A DNA stretch of 31,524 nucleotides, taken from IMG/VR virus record IMGVR_UViG_3300044950_000323, positions 1 through 31,524 of that record. One strand, written 5' to 3'. The DNA comes from a virus. A program made the translations under genes and the position numbers. The notes under the pieces were generated by a model, which was given only the letters and a program-made list of their open reading frames with translations, was not told the DNA's origin and ran no database searches. Shown here piece after piece: positions 7,165-14,703 of the stretch (position 1 is its first letter; each line of letters opens with the position of its first letter).

Positions 7165-7578
7165 ATGGATACTTCATATAAACGATTCTGGGATAAAGTC
7201 AAAGTCGGTGGACTGGACGAGTGTTGGGAATGGAAAGCTAGCCGAAATGTTAAGGGCTATGGAAAAATAGGTAAAGGTAACCCTTTAACCACCTCTTTGG
7301 CTCATCGACTATGTTACTATCTAACCCACGGGAACATACCTCTCCATCACTACATTCTGCACTCCTGTAACAACCCTGGCTGCTGCAATCCGACACATCT
7401 TAGAGCCGACACTCAGAAGGAGAACATGTTGGACAAGATATTATCGGGACATACCCGATCACAGCTTACTGAGGTAGAGCGAAATGTCATCCGGTATAGT
7501 AGAGAGAGTATAAAGCATCTATCTTCCAAGTTTAAACTGAGTAAAAGACAGATATTTAGGATTAGGAGTAGTAAATGA
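7165..7578 (+). CDS. HNH endonuclease 2 (free-standing homing type)
   Basis: 137 residues with FWDKVKVGGLDECWEW at the N-terminus, an HNH core HSCNNPGCCNPTHL (66-79) with N87, and a C-terminal helix-turn-helix (about 100-133). It is closer to HNH 3 than to HNH 1. It has its own promoter but no SD; the ATG sits where transcription should begin. AGA/AGG make up about half of its arginine codons, unlike the ligase, which has none, consistent with recent arrival. The stop overlaps the next ATG (ATGA), so a terminating ribosome could feed the next gene. Confidence 0.88.
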   Translation: MDTSYKRFWDKVKVGGLDECWEWKASRNVKGYGKIGKGNPLTTSLAHRLCYYLTHGNIPLHHYILHSCNNPGCCNPTHLRADTQKENMLDKILSGHTRSQLTEVERNVIRYSRESIKHLSSKFKLSKRQIFRIRSSK

Positions 7579-8042
7579 CCCATTACCTCATCTACACTGA
7601 CCACAACCGACACGTTTACCTTCAGTACCGCGACGCAGGTAAGACCCGTCATTTCGTCACTCTGCGAGATGGGAGTATAGACTGTGTCCAGTTAAACGCC
7701 GCGGACTACATGCGATTCAAGAAGTATGAGAAGCATGATGACAAACACTTCGCCGAGACGCTTCTTAAGAGTCATCTGGATATTTCCCGCCAGGCGCGGA
7801 TCGTTTTACGCGGGGTTTTAGGGTATTCCAGTGAATCGGAGCCTACTCCCGTGGCCGCTAGTTTTAGCGGGGGGTCAGTGGGCCTCCAGCAGATTTGCGA
7901 TGACGGGGGCTGGCATCCGGGGAAAGCTCGAAAATTCCTCCGTAAGCTTGTCGAGAAGCCGGGAGGACGTTGGGAGTGGAGTCCAGAAGAGGCTCAGAAG
8001 ATTTCGATGATGCTTAAAGAGTGCTTTGCAAATGAGTCCTAG
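7575..8042 (+). CDS. Hypothetical protein with C-terminal HTH-like domain, 155 aa
   Basis: Flanked on both sides by HNH genes. The N-terminal part (about 1-55) is short beta-like (HYLIYTDHNRHVYLQY) and the middle is charged. The C-terminal part (about 103-150: LQQICDDGGWHPGKARKFLR ... GRWEW) has the pattern L-x2-IC-x5-P-x2-AR-x2-LR-...-G-RW, which recurs in the 72-residue protein at 9800. A helix-turn-helix fold is likely but DNA binding is not shown. Translation is coupled to the HNH upstream through ATGA, and HNH 3 begins within its last codons. Function unknown. Confidence 0.7.
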   Translation: MTHYLIYTDHNRHVYLQYRDAGKTRHFVTLRDGSIDCVQLNAADYMRFKKYEKHDDKHFAETLLKSHLDISRQARIVLRGVLGYSSESEPTPVAASFSGGSVGLQQICDDGGWHPGKARKFLRKLVEKPGGRWEWSPEEAQKISMMLKECFANES

Positions 8043-8472
8043 TACTAGATTCTGGAGTAAGGTCCAGGTGTTAGGATTAGATGAGTGCTGGGAGTGGAGT
8101 AGAAGCCTTTTCCCCAGAGGTTACGGAAGGGTAACTTTTCAAGGACAAGTAGTTGGGGCTCATCGAGTAGCCTATGAACTTACTCATGGACTCATACCGC
8201 AAGGATTAGACGTACTTCATAGCTGTGACAATAGAAAGTGCTGTAATCCTACACATCTACGTCTAGGAACCGACCAAGATAATGTTGAAGACAAGATGTC
8301 TCGGGGTCGCCAGACGCTTGGATCTGTGAACGGTATGAGTCGACTAACTGAAAATCAGGTTTTATCAATTAGGTTCGATTCCAGGATACAGTCAATCATA
8401 GCTAAGGATTTCGGGATCACTCAGAGCATGGTGAGTAAGATTAAGCTAAAGACTTCTTGGAAGCATCTATGA
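8032..8472 (+). CDS. HNH endonuclease 3 (free-standing homing type)
   Basis: 146 residues: FWSKVQVLGLDECWEW near the start, HNH core LHSCDNRKCCNPTHL (62-76) with N84, and a C-terminal helix-turn-helix (about 104-140, IIAKDFGITQSMVSKIKLK). ATG 8032 is chosen over an in-frame TTG at 8026; AAAGAG lies about 10 bases upstream. It overlaps the 155-residue gene by 11 bases and the helicase gene by ATGA, so it has slipped between them without leaving a gap. It is the paralogue of the genes at 4339 and 7165. Confidence 0.88.
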   Translation: MSPSTRFWSKVQVLGLDECWEWSRSLFPRGYGRVTFQGQVVGAHRVAYELTHGLIPQGLDVLHSCDNRKCCNPTHLRLGTDQDNVEDKMSRGRQTLGSVNGMSRLTENQVLSIRFDSRIQSIIAKDFGITQSMVSKIKLKTSWKHL

Positions 8473-9734
8473 TAATACTTAGAGACTATCAAGAGTTGGC
8501 AGTTCAATCAGCCTTACCACATGATGGGTATGGGCTATTTATGCAGCCTCGTACGGGGAAGACCATCACAGCTCTAGAGCTATCAAAGAGATGGGTTTGC
8601 AAAGACAACCTGATAATCTGTCCTAAGAAAGCTATCCCCGTCTGGGCTCAAGAGATTGAGCGTATGGAACTGAACGCTGAACATTTTGAAATCTTTAGCT
8701 TTGAGTCCTTCCGTATCAAGCACATGAGTTTAATACGTGACCGAGATTTAGTTATTATTGACGAATCTCACCGTATCAAAGAACGAGGAAGTCAACAAAC
8801 TAAAGCATGTTGGAAAGTGGGAAGAAGAGCTAAGCGAAGGCTAATCTTAACTGGAACTCCCCAAGGTAATGGATGTGAGGATTACTACTCACAGCTTAGG
8901 TTCATTAGGCCAGACCTATTCCCCACCTGGGGAAGATTCTCTGATCGTTACCTGATTATGGGTGAGCGGTTCATCAACGGCAGAGAAGATCCCTTCCCCA
9001 CTATCGAAGGTTATCAGAACCAGGGGGAGTTTAAGCAGATCCTGAAGAACATCTCCTATCGAGTTACTCGGGATGAAGTGGCTAAGGTAAAGACCATTAT
9101 CCGGACAAAGAAGTACTATATTACCCCGGGAGAGGCCTTCCAGCGGCCGTATATCGAATTAGAAAAGGATCTGATGACGGAAATACAGGGTAACCTGATT
9201 ACGGCTCCCATGGCCCTTACAAAGGCTCTCAAGTTACATCAAGTCTGTGGTGGATTCATTAAGGATGATGACAAGGTAACCCACGCAGTTCATACCGATA
9301 AGCTGGATTTCCTATGGGGACTGCTAGATGGGGAGCTAAAAGGTCAGTCGGTCTGCGTGGTGGCCAACTATAAGGCTGAGATGGATGCTATCGCTGAGGG
9401 TCTTAAATCTAGGGGAATCACTTATGTTCAGATTCGAGGTAGACATCAGTATGACCCTAAAGATCGCAGTCAGGTGACCCTGCTCAATCCGTCAGCTGGC
9501 GAGGCCATCAACCTGGCTCATCATGACCATATGGTCATATACTCCATGAACTATTCCTACCTCAAGTGGGAGCAGTTCAAGGACCGTATTGTTCTGGTGG
9601 ATACACCCGTAGCTAAGTATTATTACCTACTCATGAAAGGAACTATGGATGAAGTAGTTTATAGTGCGGTAATCGAGAAGAAAAAGCTGTCAGATTCCAT
9701 AATGTCTATTTACAAGACACTGGGATGTAGGTAA
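8469..9734 (+). CDS. SNF2-type helicase-like ATPase (SF2)
   Basis: 421 residues. Motif I PRTGKT (27-32), motif II DESH (98-101) and motif III TGTP (128-131) are clear, and the N-terminal RDYQ (5-8) matches the Q-motif region. The C-terminal lobe ends with a typical TMDEVVYSAVIEKKKLSD segment. Motif VI, usually Q-x2-R-x2-R-x-GQ, reads QFKDRIVLVDTPV, so the second arginine and the GQ are missing. The ATG overlaps the HNH stop (ATGA). 12 of its 29 arginine codons are AGA/AGG, against 0 of 24 in the ligase. Phage proteins of this type are thought to remodel DNA during replication or recombination. Confidence 0.87.
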   Translation: MIILRDYQELAVQSALPHDGYGLFMQPRTGKTITALELSKRWVCKDNLIICPKKAIPVWAQEIERMELNAEHFEIFSFESFRIKHMSLIRDRDLVIIDESHRIKERGSQQTKACWKVGRRAKRRLILTGTPQGNGCEDYYSQLRFIRPDLFPTWGRFSDRYLIMGERFINGREDPFPTIEGYQNQGEFKQILKNISYRVTRDEVAKVKTIIRTKKYYITPGEAFQRPYIELEKDLMTEIQGNLITAPMALTKALKLHQVCGGFIKDDDKVTHAVHTDKLDFLWGLLDGELKGQSVCVVANYKAEMDAIAEGLKSRGITYVQIRGRHQYDPKDRSQVTLLNPSAGEAINLAHHDHMVIYSMNYSYLKWEQFKDRIVLVDTPVAKYYYLLMKGTMDEVVYSAVIEKKKLSDSIMSIYKTLGCR

Positions 9735-9737
9735 AAT
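9709..9737 (+). promoter_or_regulatory. Sigma70-like promoter
   Basis: -35 TTTACA (9709-9714) and -10 TAAAAT (9732-9737) at 17-base spacing, five of six matches each; the -10 overlaps the helicase stop codon. A weak hairpin (AGACCT 9755-9760 with AGGTTT 9766-9771) follows in the leader before the SD AAGGAG of the gene at 9800. Confidence 0.6.
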
Positions 9738-9799
9738 GAAAGTTCTGTTTCGACAGACCTGTAATAGGTTTATCTCAATCGCCATCTAAGGAGCTAATC

Positions 9800-10018
9800 A
9801 TGGCCGACGAACAAGTCAACAAAAACGAAATCACCCTTGCCGAAATCTGTAACGAGATGGGCATCAAACCGCAAAGCGCCCGTGTTAAGCTGCGCAAGAA
9901 GCTCGCCGATGCTAAGGGCGAAGGCTTCCGCTGGGTTTTCCCGATTGAGCAGAAGGACGAGATCGTCGCCCTCCTGACCCCGGCTCCGAAGGTTGAAGCC
10001 GAGGAAGATGCCGAGTAA
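9800..10018 (+). CDS. Small HTH-like protein, 72 aa
   Basis: Begins at ATG 9800 behind AAGGAG. Residues 11-60 read ITLAEICNEMGIKPQSARVK then LRKK ... GFRWVF ... IVALL, the same pattern as the end of the 155-residue protein at 7575: IC-x5-P-x2-AR-x2-LRK-...-RW. A short winged or simple helix-turn-helix is the likely fold. The C-terminal tail is acidic (KVEAEEDAE). It has its own promoter at 9709. It could be a small DNA-binding regulator, but no operator is identified. Confidence 0.72.
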   Translation: MADEQVNKNEITLAEICNEMGIKPQSARVKLRKKLADAKGEGFRWVFPIEQKDEIVALLTPAPKVEAEEDAE

Positions 10019-10040
10019 TCCTCGCTCTTTCAAGTAGTAA

Positions 10041-10079
10041 AATGCTGGGGGTAGGTCATGCTATCCCCAGTATTGCATT
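10041..10079 (+). other. Leader hairpin before the VRR-NUC-like gene
   Basis: CTGGGGGTAG (10045-10054) pairs with CTATCCCCAG (10061-10070), 10 pairs with one G-U and a 6-base loop; AATG (10041-10044) and CATT (10076-10079) can extend it past a 5-base bulge. It is followed at once by the SD AGGAG (10080-10084), not by a U-tract. A TAAAAT at 10038-10043 resembles a -10 box but has no good -35. Confidence 0.5.
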
Positions 10080-10092
10080 AGGAGTAGTCAAG

Positions 10093-10485
10093 ATGTCAGC
10101 AAATCCCGAAACACGCTTTGGGAAGCGACTAAGGTCTAAGCTTCCTCCCGGACACGACATTCGTGTAGAGAATCCCGCCTGTCCAGGGACTCCGGACTTT
10201 AATGACTGTATCAATGGTGTCGAATTTTGGGTGGAATTCAAACAGGTGAAGGAGATGCCTAAACGTGCCGACACGCCAGTCTTTAAAGGCTGCTTAAGAC
10301 CTGAGCAGATAGTCTGGCTGTATAAGCGTTCACGTGTCGGAGGAAGATGCTATATAGCCGGTTATGTTGAAGATCTGGACATTACCTATATCATCCCTGG
10401 AGCACACGCTCGAGACTTCAATGGCATGAGCCGTTTTGAGCTGGATGCTCTAAACCTACCCATGGAGGCCATGTGGACAAGGTAA
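10093..10485 (+). CDS. VRR-NUC-like PD-(D/E)XK nuclease
   Basis: 130 residues. The nuclease signature is GTPDF (32-36) followed by WVEFK (46-50), the spacing and context of VRR-NUC and Holliday-junction-resolvase-like enzymes, with a conserved Q (LRPEQ) before a helix further on. It probably acts on branched or broken phage DNA. The ATG at 10093 is preferred because AGGAG lies 8 bases upstream; an in-frame ATG at 10042 would put the hairpin above inside the gene. It is the last well-supported gene of the plus-strand arm. Confidence 0.82.
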   Translation: MSANPETRFGKRLRSKLPPGHDIRVENPACPGTPDFNDCINGVEFWVEFKQVKEMPKRADTPVFKGCLRPEQIVWLYKRSRVGGRCYIAGYVEDLDITYIIPGAHARDFNGMSRFELDALNLPMEAMWTR

Positions 10486-10724
10486 ATTGGAAAAACTGGT
10501 TCTTAGGAGGCCCCGAGAACCCCCCCAAAAATAACCCCACGATAGTGCCGTGGGGTGATGAGTCATGGAGAGAGACCGGGATCCACCCTTTTACTGTCTA
10601 CGTGTCCCCAGAAAGCGATCCAGGCCACCCTCTAGTTTCTCCTCTGGGTACTGAACCGCACCGTAGGCCAACCGGCCGGAAGGTGTATTATTCAGGACAT
10701 CCCTGGCGAAATAAAGTCTCTTAG
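10473..10724 (+). CDS. Doubtful ORF, 83 aa, overlapping the convergent gene
   Basis: A GTG-started frame that overlaps the nuclease gene by 13 bases and runs 134 bases into the 3' end of the opposite-strand gene. GGAGG lies only 4 bases before the GTG. The product would be Trp- and Pro-rich (NWKNWFLGGPENPPKNNP) with no recognised motif. The minus-strand terminator at 10527-10555 sits inside it, and such a long convergent overlap is unusual, so it may well not be a gene. It is listed because bases 10486-10590 hold no other candidate. Confidence 0.25.
   Translation: MDKVNWKNWFLGGPENPPKNNPTIVPWGDESWRETGIHPFTVYVSPESDPGHPLVSPLGTEPHRRPTGRKVYYSGHPWRNKVS
10527..10555 (-). terminator. Intrinsic terminator of the virion operon
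   Basis: On the minus strand, CCCCACG (10555-10549) pairs with CGTGGGG (10541-10535), a perfect 7-bp stem with a 7-base loop, followed by TTATTTTT (10534-10527). It lies about 36 bases after the stop of the last virion gene. The plus strand has no U-tract after the stem, so it acts mainly on the minus-strand transcript. Confidence 0.85.
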
Positions 10725-12405
10725 CAGCATCGGAGGAGGCGGCCTTCTGAAATCCAGGAGCATGTGATATCGCCCCCTTGACCAGCTGGAGAGGAGAACC
10801 CACCGCCATACCCGCCATCGTGGTCAGTGTTCCCATACCAGGAGCTGGTGGATGCGGAGTATTGGTAATAAGTGAGCGAGCCAGATCTGGCATAGTTCTT
10901 AAGGTGTCAGCCAAGTCCCTACCACTCTGTGGCATATAAGGATAGAGATCTTGCATTGCACGGGGGTTTCCTACCACATCGGAATAAAGCTGAGATGGTT
11001 CGGAGTAACCCCGAGGATTCATACCATAGACGCCCTTGGCAGATTTGTTATACACCTTATTGGTCATAACACCCGGAACTACAGCGTCACGCCAGAAGTT
11101 CTTGGCCTCATCAAACATGTTCTTAGCCTGTGGATTCTTAGTACCCCAAGAGTCCACGTCAGACATAAGTGAGCCGTAGAGATCCTTTAGCTCCCGTTTA
11201 ATCTGTCTATCCTCAATAGAGGCTCCAGGAGCAGCAGCATCTTTCTCCGCCCTACCCAGGGCCTTGCCCACAGCTGAAGACAGCTTGTGCAGATCGGCGA
11301 ATGGCATCTGAGGAACAGCCTTGGGGTTGCTCATCATCTGAAGCATTAACTGAGCCGCATCTGGATCATATTCAGAAATGCGTTGAACTGCCGGGTTCTT
11401 ATCAATCTGCATACCCTTCTTAGTAATAGGGGTATATTTTTGGATGATTGAATTTACTCGAACTTGTGCATTAGCTGCGCCCACGGGAGCAATATTGTTC
11501 TGGACAATATAAGAGTCTAGGTCTTTCCAGAGCGAGCTACCAACACCCTCTAGATTTCTTCCACCCTCTTCCACCGCCTGGCGAAGCTTCTCACCCTCCA
11601 GGGTGCGGCTCTCAAAAGAACGACCCGTCTTGGATGGGATGTCTTTAACTTCCTGGGCGGATTTAGTGAAAGCTTTGGCCTGATCTTCTACCGTGCGAGC
11701 ATATCCAGGAAGGTTGGTTTCAAAAGCGTTGATGGATGATGACTGATCCAAGCTACCCACGTTGCGCTTTACACCTAAGCGGTTAGCCGCATCGTTGAGC
11801 CGTAGAGCTTCTTGTCCTTCGGGAGTGTAACGACGAGTAGCTGCACCTATGGCCTTACCCAACAGCTGTACGGGGTATCCAGTGACACCCGTAGCGGTAG
11901 CTGCGGTAGCACCATTCAACAATCTGGTAGGGACATCCAAACCCTTAATGTCCCCTTCGGTCGGGCTAGCAGCAGCTCCAGCTGCCGCACCTACCACCTG
12001 GGCACCCAGACGAGCAGGCAGGAAGCCGGCGGCCGTTAGCGCGTCAGTTCCGAAGCCGCCCGCCTTACCCTGCCAGGTATTCAGTAGTGGAGCTTCTATC
12101 TCAGCGTTGTGCTTCTTTTCTTTGTTGTAGGCAGCTATCTCTTCGGGAGAACCAAAAGCCCCGATGCCCATCTCACGTAAACCTCGGGGAATACGCATAG
12201 CTCGTTGACCCATACCAGCAGTGAACAGCTCGTATCCTGACATGTCTTTGGTAGGATCTAGGTCAGACTTAGGTGTCTCTATGGCATTCTGACGCTGCTG
12301 AGCCGCCTGTACGGCCGAACCTAATGTAAGGGCGTTTAGGTCCTTATCTGAGAGCCCCGAAAGATATTCATTGAGCTCTTCAGCTGACATCGAAGAAGTA
12401 TCCAT
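10591..12405 (-). CDS. Putative internal virion / ejection protein, 604 aa
   Basis: Not assigned to a named family. It is the last gene of the virion operon, a place where podoviruses keep internal virion (DNA ejection) proteins. The N-terminal 60 residues are helical and polar; about 105-185 is Gly/Ala-rich and hydrophobic (GAQVVGAAAGAAASP), a possible membrane-active segment; about 200-480 is mainly alpha-helical and charged; the C-terminus again has a Gly/Met/Ala-rich patch (TMAGMAVGSPL). No enzyme motif was seen. It overlaps the gene before it by TAATG, with GGAGG as SD at the end of that gene. The ejection role is inferred from position and composition. Confidence 0.75.
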   Translation of the reverse strand: MDTSSMSAEELNEYLSGLSDKDLNALTLGSAVQAAQQRQNAIETPKSDLDPTKDMSGYELFTAGMGQRAMRIPRGLREMGIGAFGSPEEIAAYNKEKKHNAEIEAPLLNTWQGKAGGFGTDALTAAGFLPARLGAQVVGAAAGAAASPTEGDIKGLDVPTRLLNGATAATATGVTGYPVQLLGKAIGAATRRYTPEGQEALRLNDAANRLGVKRNVGSLDQSSSINAFETNLPGYARTVEDQAKAFTKSAQEVKDIPSKTGRSFESRTLEGEKLRQAVEEGGRNLEGVGSSLWKDLDSYIVQNNIAPVGAANAQVRVNSIIQKYTPITKKGMQIDKNPAVQRISEYDPDAAQLMLQMMSNPKAVPQMPFADLHKLSSAVGKALGRAEKDAAAPGASIEDRQIKRELKDLYGSLMSDVDSWGTKNPQAKNMFDEAKNFWRDAVVPGVMTNKVYNKSAKGVYGMNPRGYSEPSQLYSDVVGNPRAMQDLYPYMPQSGRDLADTLRTMPDLARSLITNTPHPPAPGMGTLTTMAGMAVGSPLQLVKGAISHAPGFQKAASSDAAKRLYFARDVLNNTPSGRLAYGAVQYPEEKLEGGLDRFLGTRRQ

Positions 12406-13985
12406 TACTGAGGGCCTCCGGCTTTGATCAGTTTATCAGAGAGGATCTTCAGCTTAGCCATCTCCTCTCTCATCACACGCTCTTTGCGCTGATACCAGTT
12501 AGATGGCAACATATCCTTGTTCTCTCCCGCCATCTTGGTGCCTTCCTGAGCGATACGCATATTAGAGGCTGCCACCTGCTTCATGAATTGGACTAGCATC
12601 ACCCGACCTTCATTCGTGAGTGATAGTGTAGGAGCCATCTTCTGGAGCAACTGATCCTCGTAGTTACTCATAGCACCGGGGAGCAGGTTATGCCCATCGG
12701 CATTCTTCTGTGTTAGGGACAGGCTCGTTCCTAGGGCCTTGGCGAAGTCGGTAACCCCCACCTCTTTAGCACCAGGAACCCCCAGCGTAACAAGGCCGGA
12801 ACGAATCTGTTGTTGAAGGTTAGCCAGTTCGCCCTGTGGGATATTAGGGTCTGAGTATACTCTTTCTAGCGCATCCAACTGACCAATAAGCTTGGTATTA
12901 GCAGCATGAAGATCAGTCAGCGACTGACGTTCCTTGAATAGGCCTTCACCTTCTTTACCTCCATAGCCTTTCTGCTGAGCCTCAACTCGCTCATCCTTAT
13001 ACTTCAGGTTAGGAGCCGGGGCTATGGGAGCGGGGGATTTCACCTCGGGGGCTTTCATGGGATCTACCCCGTAAGAGGTTTTGAGCTCCTGACGAAGCGC
13101 CGCCTGATTGCGAAGGGCCTCTTGGTATTGCGGACTCTCGGGATACTGGCGGTAATTTTCCGCCGCTTTAGCCGCGAGATCCCACTCCTGCATAAGGATG
13201 AGCTTATTATCTTCTTTACTACCAGCGGGCATGTTGTTCGTACCAGCCGTACCACCCGAACCTTTCGGGGGAGCAGGGGTGCCTGGTTCAGGTGTCAAAG
13301 TACCGACCGGGACTTGTTGCTTCTGAACGGTGTCAACGGGGGCGGTACCTTTAGGGGAAGTGCCGACGATACGGTTGGCGTACTCGATGCCGTAATCCTC
13401 AGGATTTTCCATCTTGTTGGTGACAGCATGGTCGTAACCAGCTTTGTTAGCTGCTTCCCACATCTTTGACTTGGATGCCGGGATCATTTCACGCTGACCA
13501 GTGGCGTTATTCATGATGTACTTGTTACCCGCATCATCACTGAACTGGATAAACTTACCAGCCGCACCACCCTTCAGACCAGAAGAAGCCAGTTTCAGTG
13601 CCAGCAGATCTTCTTTACCATCTAGCTTCACATCTTCGTAGCCAACCTTGGCGGCGTCAATTTCACCTTGACGATCCGTCTGTGCGTTTTTACCCAACTG
13701 CATACCGCCAGCAGCGATACCCTTCAACGCGGCATATCCTGTTGGAGTGCCCGGACCAAAACTGTTGATCATGGAATATAAGCTATGCTCCGTCGGTGTG
13801 TAACCTGTTTGAGCAGGTTGACGCAAAGCGGATTGATACTGTTCCAACTGGTCCTGACGACCCTCACGCTGCCAGTATTCCTGATCAGGTGTCGGCATAC
13901 GCGAAAGCAGAAGCTGTTGAAGCGCACCGGCCACGTTGGGACTGGTGCTAGCTTGCTGAAGGTTTTGTACAGGTTGTTCGCCCAT
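12405..13985 (-). CDS. Putative internal virion protein, 526 aa
   Basis: ATG 13985 is chosen because GGAG lies 10 bases upstream and the previous stop ends 1 base away; longer TTG and GTG starts exist at 14003 and 14000. The protein begins with a Gln-rich, low-complexity stretch, has a Pro/Gly/Thr-rich linker about 220-260 (GTLTPEPGTPAPPKGSGG), and a long helical C-terminal half with a conserved-looking block (LGTSLSLTQKNADGHNLLPG). Such architecture fits a flexible protein packed in the head or ejected with DNA. No catalytic motif was seen. Exact function unknown. Confidence 0.75.
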   Translation of the reverse strand: MGEQPVQNLQQASTSPNVAGALQQLLLSRMPTPDQEYWQREGRQDQLEQYQSALRQPAQTGYTPTEHSLYSMINSFGPGTPTGYAALKGIAAGGMQLGKNAQTDRQGEIDAAKVGYEDVKLDGKEDLLALKLASSGLKGGAAGKFIQFSDDAGNKYIMNNATGQREMIPASKSKMWEAANKAGYDHAVTNKMENPEDYGIEYANRIVGTSPKGTAPVDTVQKQQVPVGTLTPEPGTPAPPKGSGGTAGTNNMPAGSKEDNKLILMQEWDLAAKAAENYRQYPESPQYQEALRNQAALRQELKTSYGVDPMKAPEVKSPAPIAPAPNLKYKDERVEAQQKGYGGKEGEGLFKERQSLTDLHAANTKLIGQLDALERVYSDPNIPQGELANLQQQIRSGLVTLGVPGAKEVGVTDFAKALGTSLSLTQKNADGHNLLPGAMSNYEDQLLQKMAPTLSLTNEGRVMLVQFMKQVAASNMRIAQEGTKMAGENKDMLPSNWYQRKERVMREEMAKLKILSDKLIKAGGPQ

Positions 13986-13986
13986 G

Positions 13987-14703
13987 TTAAGCTGCTCCAC
14001 CAAGACCTGACCAATTCAAGAGTTTCTGGATAGTTGTGTCGTTGAGACCCGTGTTCAACACACCGAGCGCACCGGACAACTTCTCCATTGACGTAGGACC
14101 AGCTGACGAAGTAGAGATAGACTGTGGCTGGCTGCTACGCATATTACCATAAATCTGACCGACTTGCGACAGTGCGGACAATGGGTAGTTAGCCTGAGCT
14201 TGCCAGTTAGTGAAGTCCTGTTGCGCCGCTTGCGTACCAATCTGCGTCCAGTCTTTGTACTGAGTGTTCGCTTGGTTCTGGGCATTCATCAATGTAGTGG
14301 CGTTCGTGTTGTTCAGCGTCTGCTGGTTGTCACGCATCGCACGGTTCATGAAATCCATGTTGCGACTAGAACCAAATTGACCAGCACCAGTGAAGGTGCT
14401 ATTGACCCCCGGCATGATATTCTCTTGCAGGTTCTGGTTGGAGATCTGGTTGTTCGCGTTGACCACATTCTGTGTGTACGGGTTCATGAAGTTCTGCATG
14501 TTACCCGCGTTGTACTGAGTATACTGACCTAACGCGCCCTCTTGTGGGGCAGCGTTATACCAGTTGTTCATCGTGTTATTGATGTACCCGTTTTGACCGA
14601 GCAAATCATTAACGCCACCAGACAGGTTCTGTCCTGTCTCGGTGTAGTACGAAGGCATCGTATAGTCTACGGTGCTCCCTGCTTGTGGAGTGACATCAGC
14701 CAT
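13987..14703 (-). CDS. Asn/Gln-rich virion protein, 238 aa
   Basis: Strongly Asn-, Gln- and Thr-rich. The middle resembles a type seen in many short-tailed phages: NPYTQNVVNANNQISNQNL, then GAGQFGSSR, followed by long Gln/Asn-rich helices. These proteins sit among the ejection proteins and are thought to form part of the internal core or channel; that role is inference here. It begins with a TAATG overlap with the gene before it, whose 3' end supplies GGGAG as SD. Confidence 0.75.
   Translation of the reverse strand: MADVTPQAGSTVDYTMPSYYTETGQNLSGGVNDLLGQNGYINNTMNNWYNAAPQEGALGQYTQYNAGNMQNFMNPYTQNVVNANNQISNQNLQENIMPGVNSTFTGAGQFGSSRNMDFMNRAMRDNQQTLNNTNATTLMNAQNQANTQYKDWTQIGTQAAQQDFTNWQAQANYPLSALSQVGQIYGNMRSSQPQSISTSSAGPTSMEKLSGALGVLNTGLNDTTIQKLLNWSGLGGAA

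Noticed and set aside
7165-8472. HNH genes as part of a group I intron interrupting a gene
   Set aside because: The flanking frames are complete genes with their own starts and stops; no split exon or intron core was seen.
10041-10079. Terminator reading of the hairpin before the VRR-NUC-like gene
   Set aside because: No U-tract follows the stem on the plus strand; an SD follows instead.
11812-12130. Long plus-strand frames inside the minus-strand virion genes (also near 13122, 14164, 18267, 29188)
   Set aside because: Antisense shadows: low-complexity products, no SD, and the opposite strand carries a continuous well-supported gene.
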